This document shows, in pieces, positions 1-9,210 of a DNA stretch of 64,000 nucleotides (within the stretch, counting starts at the first letter, position 1; each line of letters begins with the position of its first letter). The translations under genes were made by a program, and so were the position numbers. Under the pieces are notes generated by a model. That model ran no database searches. It worked only from the letters and a program-made list of their open reading frames with translations, and had not been told where the DNA came from. The DNA is from Salinihabitans flavidus. Its GTDB lineage: Bacteria; Pseudomonadota; Alphaproteobacteria; Rhodobacterales; Rhodobacteraceae. The stretch lies in assembly GCF_900110425.1 (NCBI RefSeq), contig NZ_FODS01000001.1, positions 310,001-374,000 of the forward strand, in the 5' to 3' direction.

Positions 1-2
1 TC

Positions 3-689
3 AAGTCGGGCAGACTTCCCTCCTACATTCGCGACCACCGCGCGAGGCTCCGTGACCGCTTTCTCTCAGGCGGCGCGGACGCCATGCCGGACTATGAACT
101 GTTGGAACTCATCCTGTTCCGCGCCATTCCGCGGCGGGATGTCAAACCGCTCGCGCGGCAACTTCTCGACCGTTTCGGCGGTTTCAATCAGGTTCTGTCG
201 GCCCCGGCGCCACGCCTGCGGGAGGTGCAGGGTGTGGGCGATGCGGTCGTCACCGAACTCAAGATCGTGGAGGCCGCGACCCACCGTATGGCCCGATCCC
301 GCGTGCTGGGCCAACAGGTGCTTGGCTCCTGGGATGCGCTTCTGGATTATTGCCGCACATCAATGGCTTACCGGGAGATTGAGCAATTTCGCATTCTTTA
401 CCTCGACCGCAAGAATATCTTGATCGCCGATGAGGAACAGGCCCGCGGCACAGTCGACCATGTTCCGGTCTACCCGCGCGAGGTGGCCAAGCGCGCACTC
501 GAACACAACGCTTCCGCCATGATCCTCGTGCACAACCATCCCTCCGGCGATGTGACACCGTCACAGGCTGACATAAGCATGACAGAACAGGTGGAGCGGG
601 CCTGCAACGTGCTCGGCATCACCCTTCACGATCACCTCGTCATAGGCAAAAGCGGCGAGTTCAGCTTCAGAAGCGAGGGTCTGCTTTAA
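3..689 (+). CDS. radC: RadC family JAB-domain protein (5' end outside window)
   Basis: The reading frame is open from base 3 and enters from outside the window, so the start is missing. The first visible residues (YIRDHRARLRDRF, then GGADAMPDYELLEL) are the usual RadC N-terminal helical region, so the ATG at 84 is internal. A helix-hairpin-helix-like stretch (VQGVGDAVV) is followed by the C-terminal JAB/MPN metal-binding signature HNHPSGD with a downstream Asp, near 531-572. RadC proteins were once linked to DNA repair; the molecular role is unsettled. The stop codon is shared tail-to-tail with the next gene in a TTAA tetramer. Identity is secure, function is not. Confidence 0.95.
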   Translation, partial: KSGRLPSYIRDHRARLRDRFLSGGADAMPDYELLELILFRAIPRRDVKPLARQLLDRFGGFNQVLSAPAPRLREVQGVGDAVVTELKIVEAATHRMARSRVLGQQVLGSWDALLDYCRTSMAYREIEQFRILYLDRKNILIADEEQARGTVDHVPVYPREVAKRALEHNASAMILVHNHPSGDVTPSQADISMTEQVERACNVLGITLHDHLVIGKSGEFSFRSEGLL

Positions 690-2251
690 CGCAGCCAGAC
701 TTCCACCCGACGATTCACCTGCCGGCCCCATGCGCTGTCATCGCAAGCCATCGGCATCGCCTCTCCGAAGGCTGCCACCTGCGTCGAAAGCAGCTCACGA
801 TCTACAGCTTCCGCCGCCTCCAGAACCGCCTTGCGCACCGCCTCGGCCCGCTTCTGCGCAATCTCCCGGTTCCCGGTTGCCCGACCCAACCCGTCACTGA
901 ACCCCACAAACAGGATCTCCCGCTCATCATAGGTCCCGGCCTCCAGTCCTCGCGCCAGCAAAAGCACGTTGGATCGGGATTGCGCGTCAAGCCGCGCGGA
1001 CCCTGCCTCGAATCGGAACGACGTTGTCAGCCGGTCACGCGGTGCCAGAAGTTTGACCATACTCTGCAATTCGCGCAGCGAGATCTCTTCCCCTGCCGCC
1101 GAAATCGCATTGATAAATCGATCTCCCTGAAGCGTCACCGGCACCTCTTCCGGTGTCTGGTCCACAAAGCCGGCACGTCGTATCACGATCTGCGCAGCAG
1201 GACCTACCGCATAGGACAGAAAGGCGCGCGCCAGTTTCGGCAACCGCCGCGCGGGCAGGTAAAGAAACATCGGTGCGGTGAGAGGATAGTCCTCTGTCTT
1301 GATACTGCGCCGTGCCGCCGAGAGCGTGAAGCCGCAGCCCCCCGAAAGGTCCAGCACGCGGGCAGCACCCGTGTTCGAAAAGGCGGACATGCCAATGGCG
1401 AAGGGGGCCCGCGACACCGCCGAGATCAAGTCGTCGGGGGTTTCATGTCGCTTGATCTGGCTGCTGAGGGACAGCTCCGCAGGTTGCATCAACTGATCCT
1501 CAACCGCCTGCGTCAATCCAGATTTTCTGGTCAGTAGGTGAAGGTCGATCGGCGCATCCGGACCTCCCAGAATCTTCCAGCTATCGATTTCCCCGGCAAA
1601 GACCCGCGCCAGCGTTCCTGGGGAAATGTCACGCACCGGATTACCCGGTGCAACCACAGGAACCAACCCATCAAGCGCGAGCACATGACTGCGTCGTGGA
1701 TCGGTCAAGTCGCCCAAGCCCGCCTCATAGCCGCGCGTGGCTTCCTTCTCCCGTATTTCGCGCAGTGACATGACGATGTCGGCCTCATTGGCAAGAAGGT
1801 CGGCAAACCCCTCATCCGCATTGCTTGCGTGAATCAAAAATTTGACCAGCAGTTTGCCCGTCTCCCGATCGCTCAGGTGGTATTCGAAACGCCGCGCCTC
1901 CTTGGAAACCCGCGTCACCCCGTATTGATTGCGCAGCGCGAACGCCTCGACCAGAGCGGGTAGAAGCACCTCGGCCATCCCTGCGCTACCTGAGATGCGG
2001 ATCTCCGCCACATAGTCGAGAAGGCTGGGACAGGCCGGCCCTTCGCAGCGTACGCCTGTGCCATCCACAGTCAGTTCGCCATAGATGGTTTCGACACGAT
2101 AGAACTGCCCGTCAAAGCCAAGCAACGTGCCCGAGATCTCTACCGCACCATCATACGATGTCAGCGTGATGTCCTGTGCGACGGCCTGTGAATACAGACC
2201 GGTAAAGCAAAGGAAAAGTGCGGCGCGAAACGCCGCACGTAATTGCACCAT
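686..2251 (-). CDS. Periplasmic substrate-binding domain fused to OmpA domain
   Basis: 521 residues. A signal peptide (about 1-25, ending in AVAQ) is followed by a short unique segment. Next comes a PstS-like periplasmic binding fold (about 90-370) with phrases such as EIRISGSAGMAEVLLPAL and LVPVVAPGNPVRDIS. An OmpA/MotB-type peptidoglycan-binding domain (about 395-521) shows FEAGSARLDAQS, FSDGLG and the NREIAQKRAEAV helix. This suggests a ligand-binding protein anchored to the cell wall; the ligand is unknown. No ABC permease or ATPase is adjacent, so it is probably a sensor or scaffold rather than a transporter subunit. It lies 18 bases downstream of the next minus-strand gene and may be co-transcribed with it. 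Confidence 0.85.
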   Translation of the reverse strand: MVQLRAAFRAALFLCFTGLYSQAVAQDITLTSYDGAVEISGTLLGFDGQFYRVETIYGELTVDGTGVRCEGPACPSLLDYVAEIRISGSAGMAEVLLPALVEAFALRNQYGVTRVSKEARRFEYHLSDRETGKLLVKFLIHASNADEGFADLLANEADIVMSLREIREKEATRGYEAGLGDLTDPRRSHVLALDGLVPVVAPGNPVRDISPGTLARVFAGEIDSWKILGGPDAPIDLHLLTRKSGLTQAVEDQLMQPAELSLSSQIKRHETPDDLISAVSRAPFAIGMSAFSNTGAARVLDLSGGCGFTLSAARRSIKTEDYPLTAPMFLYLPARRLPKLARAFLSYAVGPAAQIVIRRAGFVDQTPEEVPVTLQGDRFINAISAAGEEISLRELQSMVKLLAPRDRLTTSFRFEAGSARLDAQSRSNVLLLARGLEAGTYDEREILFVGFSDGLGRATGNREIAQKRAEAVRKAVLEAAEAVDRELLSTQVAAFGEAMPMACDDSAWGRQVNRRVEVWLR

Positions 2252-2269
2252 GGGGTCACCCGAAGCTGC

Positions 2270-3310
2270 CTATTTCTTGCTGGCGATTGTCAGGTCTTCG
2301 AGCAGGTTTTTCAACACAAGAAAATCCCCTGTGGCCGCACATTCCGGCACGTCGAGTGTCAGATCACGCATCCGGGGCTTTTCTCCTCCATGCAACTCAA
2401 TGATCTGTGCCACAAGCTCGCTTTCACAGTTGGCCTCGATCACCTCGGCCTCTATCCGCAGCGCAATCGTGCCATCGCGTTTTGCCTGCTGGTGAGGAAA
2501 GGTATAGACCTCGGCAAGTCTGGCGTCAGGGACTTCGACATTGCCCAGTAGGGTAATGAAACCGCCCCGTCCCTCTGCCACAGACTGAAGGTCGCGTGGT
2601 GCACCCTTCCAGACATGGCCGTCACCGCCATAGCTCGCGCCGTATTCCATCGCGTGAAGCTGCAAGCCACTCTCTCCACGCCATTGCAACACCGCCCTGT
2701 CATAGTAGGGCAGGGATGAAACTCGCGTTTGTGCCACCGCCCCTTCGCCATTGGCAAAGGACGCAATGTAGACCGCATTCTCGGACAAAGCAGGCACCGT
2801 GAGCTCAAGGCTGCCGTCCTGTCCGGTCACAACGGTGAACATCATTCCGCTGTGATGAATGGTCGCGCGCTCGTCACCCAGACAATCGGCACTAAGCGTC
2901 AGCGTTACCATCGCTGCCGGGGCCGGCTCCGCCACCAGCACGACGGGACAACCAAGACTTGGTGTTGGCTCCTCATCCGGCAGATCACCAAGCCCATCGA
3001 GTTGCGCCGCAACCCGTATCGCAGGCGGTTTCGGCAGAGTCTCGGGCTCTGCCCGTTCGGCCGGAGGAGTCGGAAGAAACGCGGTTGGCGTCACCCCGGT
3101 CAGCGAAAGGTCCGCCGTGCGCGGTTCCGCACGGGAGTTGTGACTGCTTTGTTCAGGTTTCGGGTTCGACGCGGGTGGTTTGTTTGTTTTCCCCCTGGCG
3201 TCAGCTGCGCGACTCGCCTCCGCAGATTGCATCGCAAAGGAAATCGACATGGCAGCGCAGAATGTCGTGAACGCGAGCAAATAGCGCCGGGTGCTATCCT
3301 TTAATTTCAT
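2270..3310 (-). CDS. Unknown exported or membrane-anchored protein
   Basis: 346 residues, not recognised. A positively charged N-terminus (MKLKDSTRRYLL) and a hydrophobic stretch to about residue 28 suggest a signal peptide or anchor. A Pro/Ala/Glu-rich low-complexity linker (about 35-115) follows, then a beta-rich globular part with isolated Cys residues (SLGCPVV, LSADCLGD, EANCESE, VPECAAT). Its position between the substrate-binding/OmpA gene and secA, on the same strand, suggests an envelope role, but nothing shows an activity. A strong terminator separates it from secA, so its promoter must lie in the short gap at 3311-3351. Confidence 0.75.
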   Translation of the reverse strand: MKLKDSTRRYLLAFTTFCAAMSISFAMQSAEASRAADARGKTNKPPASNPKPEQSSHNSRAEPRTADLSLTGVTPTAFLPTPPAERAEPETLPKPPAIRVAAQLDGLGDLPDEEPTPSLGCPVVLVAEPAPAAMVTLTLSADCLGDERATIHHSGMMFTVVTGQDGSLELTVPALSENAVYIASFANGEGAVAQTRVSSLPYYDRAVLQWRGESGLQLHAMEYGASYGGDGHVWKGAPRDLQSVAEGRGGFITLLGNVEVPDARLAEVYTFPHQQAKRDGTIALRIEAEVIEANCESELVAQIIELHGGEKPRMRDLTLDVPECAATGDFLVLKNLLEDLTIASKK

Positions 3311-3351
3311 CTATATCTCCAAACTCGTACGGCCCCGGGTCTCCTTTTTGC

Positions 3352-3380
3352 AAAAAAATGGGGCGCCTATATGGCGCCCC
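3352..3380 (-). terminator. Intrinsic terminator of secA
   Basis: Read on the minus strand, an 8-bp stem GGGGCGCC / GGCGCCCC (3360-3380, loop of 5) is followed by a T-rich run (the complement of CAAAAAAA at 3351-3358). It lies 59 bases after the secA stop codon. Confidence 0.85.
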
Positions 3381-3439
3381 TTTGATCAAAACCTGATGCG
3401 GGTTCATGTCGAATCATTCCGATCCGACGCGCCTTGGCG

Positions 3440-6145
3440 TCAAGACAATCGCCCATGGCAATGTTTGAACTTCTTGCCCGATCCACAAGGACAGGGTGCA
3501 TTCCGCCCCGGGTTGCCCCATGTGGCGGGATCGTTCTCGTCAAACCCGGCCAATACGGGCTCCTCTGTCTTCTCGTCGTCTTCCGGACCTTGCGGCTTGG
3601 CCGCAGCCTGTATCTGCGACTGCTGAGCTTGCATGTCCGCGACCATCGCCTGCTGCTCTTCTTCGCTCATGGGGCGAATCTGGGCCAGGCTACGGGTCAC
3701 ATCCTCACGCAAACTGTCGAGCATCGATTCGAATAACTGAAACGACTCACTTTTATATTCGTTGAGAGGATCACGCTGCGCATAACCACGAAAACCGACA
3801 ACACTGCGCAGATGCTCCAGCGTCAGAAGGTGCTCACGCCATTTGTTGTCGATGGTCTGTAGCAGGATTTGCTTCTCGATCATCCGCATGTTTTCCGGGC
3901 CGAACTGGCTGGTCTTCTTTGCCATGAGCTCATCGGCCGCATTCTCGAGACGTTCCCGGATGGCATCATCGTCCACGCCTTCCTCGTTCGCCCACGCGAT
4001 CACCGGCACGTCGATTCCCAACTGCTCCAGCACCGCAGCATAAAGCCCCTCTGTGTCCCACTGGTCAGCAAAGGTCTTGGGCGGCATGAAACGATGCACC
4101 AGATCGCCAATCACCTCGTGTCGCATGTCCTGCGTAATCTCGCTGATATCCTGCGCTTCCATGATCTCACGGCGCTGGCTGAAGATCACCTTGCGCTGCT
4201 CGTTCATCACATCGTCGAACTTCAGAAGCTGCTTGCGGATGTCAAAGTTACGCCCCTCGACCTTCGCCTGCGCCCGCTCCAACGATTTGTTCACCCAAGG
4301 GTGAACAATGGCCTCGCCTTCCTTCATCCCCAATGTATTGAGCACTTTCTCAAGCCGCTGAGATCCGAAAATCCGCATCAGGTCATCTTCCAGCGACAGG
4401 AAGAATGCCGACCTGCCAGGGTCGCCCTGCCGCCCGGACCGACCACGAAGCTGATTGTCGATGCGGCGGCTTTCATGCCGTTCGGTCGCGAGCACGAAAA
4501 GACCACCTGCTGCGATCACAGCCTCTTCGTCGGCCTTGTGCTCTGCTTCGATCTTCTCGCGGATCTCATCGGGGTGGGCATCGGGATCGGCGGCGATAGC
4601 CTCCATTACCTTGAATTCAACATTCCCGCCCAGCTTGATATCGGTTCCACGCCCGGCCATGTTGGTGGCGATTGTTACCGCACCAAGCTTACCGGCATCC
4701 GCGATAATCTGCGCCTCCTGCTCATGTTGGCGGGCGTTAAGGACATTGTGCGGAATCCCTTCCTTCTTCAGAAGGTCGCTGAGGAATTCAGATTTCTCGA
4801 TCGAGGTCGTACCCACAAGCGTCGGCTGCCCCTTGGCGTGGGCTTCTTTGATCGACTCGACGACGGCATCGTATTTTTCGCGCGCCGTGCGATAGACCGC
4901 GTCGTCCTCGTCGATCCGCGCGATCGGCATGTTGGTCGGAACCTCGACCACGCCAAGACCATAGATCTCCGCGAATTCTTCGGCTTCCGTGGTTGCCGTG
5001 CCGGTCATCCCTGCAAGCTTGTTATAGAGCCGGAAATAATTCTGAAACGTCACCTGTGCCAGGGTCACGTTCTCGGGCTTGATCGTGCAGCCTTCCTTGG
5101 CCTCAATCGCCTGATGCAACCCGTCGGACAGACGCCGCCCCGCCATCATTCGCCCGGTAAACTCGTCGATCAGGACGACTTCTCCATCGCGGACAATGTA
5201 ATCCTTGTCGCGGGTAAAGAGTTTGTGCGCACGAAGCCCTTGATTTACGTGGTGAACAATCGTGGTGCTTTCCGGATCGTAAAGTGATTGGTCTTCGGGC
5301 AGGATACCGCGCGCATGCAAATGCTGCTCCAGATAGTCGTTGCCTTCGTCGGTAAAGGTGACATTGCGGGTCTTTTCGTCGATCGTATAGTGATCTTCCT
5401 GTAAATCCGGGATGATCTTGTCGACCGCAGTATAAAGATCGCTGCGATCCTGCGCCGGGCCTGAAATGATCAGCGGCGTCCGCGCTTCGTCGATCAGGAT
5501 GGAATCCACCTCGTCCACGATGGCGAAATTATGCGCGCGCTGGAACATCTCGGACAACTCGGCCCGCATGTTGTCTCGCAGATAATCGAACCCCAATTCG
5601 TTATTGGTGGCGTAGGTGATGTCAGCGGCATAGGCCGCCCTCTTCTCTTCCTCCGGCTGTTGCGGGTAGATCACGCCGGTTGTCATGCCAAGCGCACCAT
5701 AGACCTTGCCCATCCACTCGGCGTCCCGCTTGGCAAGGTAGTCGTTGACCGTGACGATATGCACACCCTTGCGTGTCAATGCGTTGAGATAGGCTGGAAA
5801 GGTCGCCACAAGCGTCTTGCCCTCACCTGTCTTCATCTCTGCGATATTACCGCGATGCAGAAACAAACCACCCAAGAGCTGGACATCGAATGCCCGCAAG
5901 CCCAATGCGCGTTGCGCCGCCTCACGGCAGTTGGCGAAGGCTTCGGGCAAGAGTGAATCGAGGCTTTCGCCCGCTTTGGCACGGCTTGAAAGGTCTTCGG
6001 TTCTTTCCTTGATCTGCTCATCGCTCAGGCTTTGGAATTCCGGCTCAAGGGCGTTGATCTTGTCGATGATGGGTTTGGCGGCCTTGATCTTCCGGTCGTT
6101 CGGCGTGCCGAAGACCTTTCGTGCCAAATTTCCAATACCCAACAT
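3440..6145 (-). CDS. secA: Preprotein translocase ATPase SecA
   Basis: 901 residues from the chosen start ([13 protein letters not shown]). An upstream in-frame ATG at 6214 would add 23 unlikely residues, whereas 6145 has GAGGGA about 8 bases upstream. Visible features: Walker [14 protein letters not shown] (about 104-116), DEAD-type box [14 protein letters not shown], the helicase motif [22 protein letters not shown], and a C-terminal SEC-C zinc motif [14 protein letters not shown] that binds SecB and lipids. It drives post-translational export through SecYEG at the inner membrane. secB is also in this window (57 kb). It is divergent from the parvulin-type foldase gene, an export/folding pairing. 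Confidence 0.99.
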   Translation of the reverse strand: MLGIGNLARKVFGTPNDRKIKAAKPIIDKINALEPEFQSLSDEQIKERTEDLSSRAKAGESLDSLLPEAFANCREAAQRALGLRAFDVQLLGGLFLHRGNIAEMKTGEGKTLVATFPAYLNALTRKGVHIVTVNDYLAKRDAEWMGKVYGALGMTTGVIYPQQPEEEKRAAYAADITYATNNELGFDYLRDNMRAELSEMFQRAHNFAIVDEVDSILIDEARTPLIISGPAQDRSDLYTAVDKIIPDLQEDHYTIDEKTRNVTFTDEGNDYLEQHLHARGILPEDQSLYDPESTTIVHHVNQGLRAHKLFTRDKDYIVRDGEVVLIDEFTGRMMAGRRLSDGLHQAIEAKEGCTIKPENVTLAQVTFQNYFRLYNKLAGMTGTATTEAEEFAEIYGLGVVEVPTNMPIARIDEDDAVYRTAREKYDAVVESIKEAHAKGQPTLVGTTSIEKSEFLSDLLKKEGIPHNVLNARQHEQEAQIIADAGKLGAVTIATNMAGRGTDIKLGGNVEFKVMEAIAADPDAHPDEIREKIEAEHKADEEAVIAAGGLFVLATERHESRRIDNQLRGRSGRQGDPGRSAFFLSLEDDLMRIFGSQRLEKVLNTLGMKEGEAIVHPWVNKSLERAQAKVEGRNFDIRKQLLKFDDVMNEQRKVIFSQRREIMEAQDISEITQDMRHEVIGDLVHRFMPPKTFADQWDTEGLYAAVLEQLGIDVPVIAWANEEGVDDDAIRERLENAADELMAKKTSQFGPENMRMIEKQILLQTIDNKWREHLLTLEHLRSVVGFRGYAQRDPLNEYKSESFQLFESMLDSLREDVTRSLAQIRPMSEEEQQAMVADMQAQQSQIQAAAKPQGPEDDEKTEEPVLAGFDENDPATWGNPGRNAPCPCGSGKKFKHCHGRLS

Positions 6146-6251
6146 GTGTTTTCGTCCCTCGTTGACATCATCATGTGCCGCAATGCTTGCCCGTCTCTTG
6201 GCCAGCCCATACAAACGGCGGCGAGACGGCCTCTTGCAATGGCCCTAGGGC

Positions 6252-6280
6252 GATGTAAGGGGCTGGTGTAACAGTGTCAA
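6252..6280 (-). promoter_or_regulatory. Probable sigma-70 promoter of secA
   Basis: On the minus strand a perfect -35 box TTGACA (6275-6280) is separated by 17 bases from a weak -10 box TACATC (6252-6257). The predicted transcript begins about 100 bases upstream of the secA start. Confidence 0.6.
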
Positions 6281-6330
6281 CGTCGCCAACCTACGCGGCC
6301 ATGGCCCGGCAACAAACTAAGGATGATTCG

Positions 6331-7188
6331 ATGTCTAAACAGCTCAGGTTCCTGTGGATCGCCATATTCAGCGTGTTTCTCGCCACGCCCACACTGGCTG
6401 ACGAAACCGCCGACGCCGACACCGTGGTCGCCACCATCAACGGTGACGAAATCACGCTCGGTCAGATGATCCTCGTGCGCAACTCCCTGCCCGATCAGTA
6501 TGATCAGCTCGCCGACGACGTTCTTTTCGATGGCATTCTCAATCAGCTCGTGCAGCAGGCCGTCCTCGCGCAGTCGTTCACCGGCGATCCACCACGCCGC
6601 GTCGAGCTTGCGCTCGAGAATGAACGCCGCTCACTTTTGGCCGCCGAAGCGGTGGAAAACCTGTTGGGCGACTCCATAACCGATGAGGCGGTTCAATCCT
6701 ACTACGATGACAAGTATGTCGATTTCGAGGGTGGGCGTGAATTCAATGCCTCCCATATCCTTGTCGAGACCGAAGAGGAAGCCGCCGCGATCCGTAGTGA
6801 GATCGTAAACGATGGCGCTGAATTTTCCGCGATGGCAGAAGAGAAATCCACCGGCCCCTCCGGCCCCTCGGGTGGCAAGCTTGGCTGGTTTGGTCCCGGT
6901 CAGATGGTCCAACCCTTCGAGGAGGCGCTAAAGGAGCTTGAAGTGGGCGAGGTCTCCGACCCCGTGCAGACGCAGTTTGGCTGGCACCTGATACTCCTTA
7001 ACGAGACCCGCCTTCAGGAGGCGCCGGTGCTTGAGGATGTTCGCGACGAGATCGTGGCCGAGATGCAGAAACAGGCCGTGGATGACCGCATCGCCGAACT
7101 GACCGAGGCTGCGGACATCGACCGCTCGGGCGCGCAGAGCATTGATGACCCCACCGTGCTCAAGAACATCGGCTTGCTGGAGAACTGA
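6331..7188 (+). CDS. Periplasmic peptidyl-prolyl isomerase, parvulin/PpiC type
   Basis: 285 residues from the ATG at 6331, which has AAGGA upstream; an ATG 57 bases earlier is less likely. A signal peptide (MSKQLRFLWIAIFSVFLATPTLA) is followed by a SurA/PrsA-like N-terminal helical domain. The parvulin core (about 130-235) shows NASHILVETEEEAAAI, the segment TGPSGPSGGKLGWFGPGQMV, and VQTQFGWHLILL. It catalyses cis-trans isomerisation of proline bonds in exported proteins in the periplasm. It diverges from secA and ends 2 bases before argJ. Whether it is equivalent to PrsA, SurA or PpiD cannot be decided from sequence alone. Confidence 0.92.
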   Translation: MSKQLRFLWIAIFSVFLATPTLADETADADTVVATINGDEITLGQMILVRNSLPDQYDQLADDVLFDGILNQLVQQAVLAQSFTGDPPRRVELALENERRSLLAAEAVENLLGDSITDEAVQSYYDDKYVDFEGGREFNASHILVETEEEAAAIRSEIVNDGAEFSAMAEEKSTGPSGPSGGKLGWFGPGQMVQPFEEALKELEVGEVSDPVQTQFGWHLILLNETRLQEAPVLEDVRDEIVAEMQKQAVDDRIAELTEAADIDRSGAQSIDDPTVLKNIGLLEN

Positions 7189-7190
7189 CC

Positions 7191-8420
7191 ATGGCAGAGA
7201 TCACTGCGGTCTCTCCGCTCGCACCCGCGGGTTTTCCCGTCTTGCCGGAGATCGGCGGAGTGGAATTTTCCGCCGTCGCCGCAGGTGTGAAGTATCAGGG
7301 TCGCAAGGATGTGACCCTGATCCGTCTCTGCAAGGGGACGACGCTGGCAGGGGTGTTTACCCGCTCTGCCACCCGGTCCGCCCCGGTCCGCGACTGCCAA
7401 GCCAAGATCGGGCTGGACAGTGCCGCTGGCGCCGCGATCATCGTCAATTCGGGGAATGCCAACGCCTTCACTGGCCGGAACGGTGAAGAGGCGACGCGCA
7501 TCGTCACGTCCGCCGTCGCGGCTTGCCTCGATCTACCCGAATCGCGTGTCTTCTCATCCTCGACCGGCGTGATTGGGGAACCGCTGCCTCACGAACGGAT
7601 CACCGCCAAGCTGAAAGAGGCTCGCGCGGCTCTTTCCCCGTCCGCAATCCGCGACGCTGCCGAGGGCATCCGCACCACTGACACTTTTCCCAAAGGGGCC
7701 GGCGCAGAGGTCGAGATTGATGGAAAGCGGATCAGGATAGCGGGCATTGCCAAGGGTTCCGGCATGATCGCGCCCGACATGGCAACCATGCTTGTCTATA
7801 TTTTCACCGACGCAAGGATCGCCCGCCCGCTGTTGCAAGACATGCTGGCGGAGCTGACCAATCTGACCTTCAACAACATCACCGTCGATAGCGACACCTC
7901 CACATCCGACACGCTGCTGCTCGGTGCAACCGGCGTTTCCGGTGTGGACATTACGACTCCTACCGGCCCCTTCCGTGACGCGCTTCATGGTGTGATGCTC
8001 GATCTGGCCCATCAGGTCGTGCGCGATGGCGAAGGGGCGACGAAGTTCGTCGAAGTCGCCGTTACCGGCGCCGAAACCGACTCAGACGCCCGCACCCACG
8101 CGCTGTCCATTGCAAATTCACCACTGGTCAAGACCGCCGTCGCGGGCGAAGATCCTAACTGGGGGCGCGTCGTCATGGCCATCGGTAAGTCCGGTGCCAC
8201 CGCCGACCGTGATCGGCTCACCATACGCTTTGGCGATATTCTTGTTGCCGAGAATGGCTGGGTTTCACCCGAGTACCGCGAAGAGGACGGCGCCGCATAC
8301 ATGCGGAATCCCGAATTGGAAATCGGCGTCGATCTGGGCCTCGGGTCCGGCGAGGCCACGGTCTGGACCTGCGATCTGACGCACGGCTACATCTCGATCA
8401 ACGCGGATTACCGCTCGTGA
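7191..8420 (+). CDS. argJ: Bifunctional ornithine acetyltransferase/N-acetylglutamate synthase
   Basis: 409 residues. The enzyme recycles the acetyl group in the cyclic arginine pathway, moving it from N-acetylornithine to glutamate, and may also make N-acetylglutamate from acetyl-CoA. The self-cleavage site is visible as DMATML at about residues 196-201, with Thr199 as the new N-terminal nucleophile. IIVNSGNANAFTG (83-95) and the C-terminal YISINADYRS are typical of the family. It starts 2 bases after the parvulin gene and its TGA overlaps the GTG of mutT, so all three are probably one transcript. argG is elsewhere in this window (33 kb). Confidence 0.98.
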   Translation: MAEITAVSPLAPAGFPVLPEIGGVEFSAVAAGVKYQGRKDVTLIRLCKGTTLAGVFTRSATRSAPVRDCQAKIGLDSAAGAAIIVNSGNANAFTGRNGEEATRIVTSAVAACLDLPESRVFSSSTGVIGEPLPHERITAKLKEARAALSPSAIRDAAEGIRTTDTFPKGAGAEVEIDGKRIRIAGIAKGSGMIAPDMATMLVYIFTDARIARPLLQDMLAELTNLTFNNITVDSDTSTSDTLLLGATGVSGVDITTPTGPFRDALHGVMLDLAHQVVRDGEGATKFVEVAVTGAETDSDARTHALSIANSPLVKTAVAGEDPNWGRVVMAIGKSGATADRDRLTIRFGDILVAENGWVSPEYREEDGAAYMRNPELEIGVDLGLGSGEATVWTCDLTHGYISINADYRS

Positions 8421-8815
8421 AGATCGTTCTTGTGTCGGCTGTGGCGTTGATAGACCGTGACGGGCGCGTCTTGCTAGCCCAACGACCAGCGGGAAAATCC
8501 ATGGCCGGACTATGGGAGTTTCCTGGCGGCAAGGTGGAATCAGGCGAGACCCCGGAGGCCGCGTTGATTCGGGAACTGGAGGAGGAGTTGGGTATTGGCA
8601 CATGGCAAAGTTGCCTCGCGCCGCTCACCTTCGCCTCACATAGCTATGAAACGTTTCATCTGCTGATGCCACTCTTCGCCTGCCGAAAATGGGAGGGAAT
8701 CCCGGAATCTCGCGAAGAACAAGCACTGAAGTGGGTTTTTCCGCGCAACTTGCGCGATTTTCCGATGCCCCCCGCGGATATTCCGCTAATACCCATTCTC
8801 CGGGATTGGCTATAG
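8417..8815 (+). CDS. mutT: MutT-type Nudix NTP pyrophosphohydrolase
   Basis: 132 residues, GTG start overlapping the argJ stop (GTGA). The Nudix box is complete: GGKVESGETPEAALIREL followed by EEELGI (about 38-60). The length and the N-terminal VSAVALIDRDGRVLLAQRP match MutT, which removes 8-oxo-dGTP from the nucleotide pool. The pairing with argJ is common in Rhodobacteraceae. Substrate specificity is inferred from family resemblance only. Confidence 0.9.
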   Translation: MKIVLVSAVALIDRDGRVLLAQRPAGKSMAGLWEFPGGKVESGETPEAALIRELEEELGIGTWQSCLAPLTFASHSYETFHLLMPLFACRKWEGIPESREEQALKWVFPRNLRDFPMPPADIPLIPILRDWL

Positions 8816-8844
8816 AAATCTACTATGTCTTGGGTCTTTGTCCA

Positions 8845-8862
8845 AATATTGCGCACAATATT
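8845..8862. repeat. Near-perfect AATATTG palindrome upstream of mini-gene
   Basis: Two 7-bp inverted arms, AATATTG and CAATATT, flank CGCA. They lie in the AT-rich 172-base gap between mutT and the 45-residue gene, about 125 bases upstream of its start. The compact symmetric form suggests a dimeric repressor operator; no T-run follows, so it is not a terminator. Confidence 0.5.
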
Positions 8863-8987
8863 GAAATTGCATCTTCGCAAATCGGAGAATCCACGGTAAT
8901 GTGACACTCATGTGAAAGAACGCTGTGTTTTAGTATCCTAACAGTTTCAACGTTCAACTTGGTCAATACCTATGGGGAGGATTTGAC

Positions 8988-9125
8988 ATGTTGCGCACGA
9001 TTACACTGGGTAGCCATATCCTTGTTCAGGGACTCTTCGTCCGTAGCCTTCCGGATGGCCGAATCTGTGTTCAGGTCGGCAAGAAGATGTATTCCGGCCT
9101 GCCTGTCATTGCGAAGGCAAGTTGA
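8988..9125 (+). CDS. Conserved-looking 45-residue mini-protein
   Basis: Encodes 45 residues (begins MLRTITLGSHILVQGLFVR, ends VIAKAS). It is preceded by an excellent ribosome-binding site (GGGGAGGA, about 6 bases before the ATG) and followed by a strong terminator at 9159, so it is organised as an independent gene. The segment SLPDGRICVQVGKKMYSGLP reads like a compact beta-rich fold. There is no signal peptide or membrane segment. I do not know its function. It is easily missed because of its length and because a longer frame overlaps it. Confidence 0.72.
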   Translation: MLRTITLGSHILVQGLFVRSLPDGRICVQVGKKMYSGLPVIAKAS

Positions 9126-9158
9126 CCGCTCACGGATTTAATCTGATCCAGCAAATGA

Positions 9159-9191
9159 AAATGGGGGCGGCCTGAATGGCTGCCCCCATTT
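9159..9191. terminator. Bidirectional terminator between mini-gene and infB
   Basis: A long hairpin with a 10-bp stem AAATGGGGGC / GCCCCCATTT (9159-9168 and 9182-9191) has an inner GGCC/GGCT extension. T-rich flanks are seen on the minus-strand side (TTTTCATTT). It serves the plus-strand mini-gene and the convergent infB operon. Confidence 0.8.
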
Positions 9192-9210
9192 GCTATCAAT
9201 CGACACAGGA

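Noticed and set aside
3869-5287. 472-codon open frame opposite secA
   Set aside because: Fully inside secA on the other strand; no motif, no ribosome site, no upstream signals.
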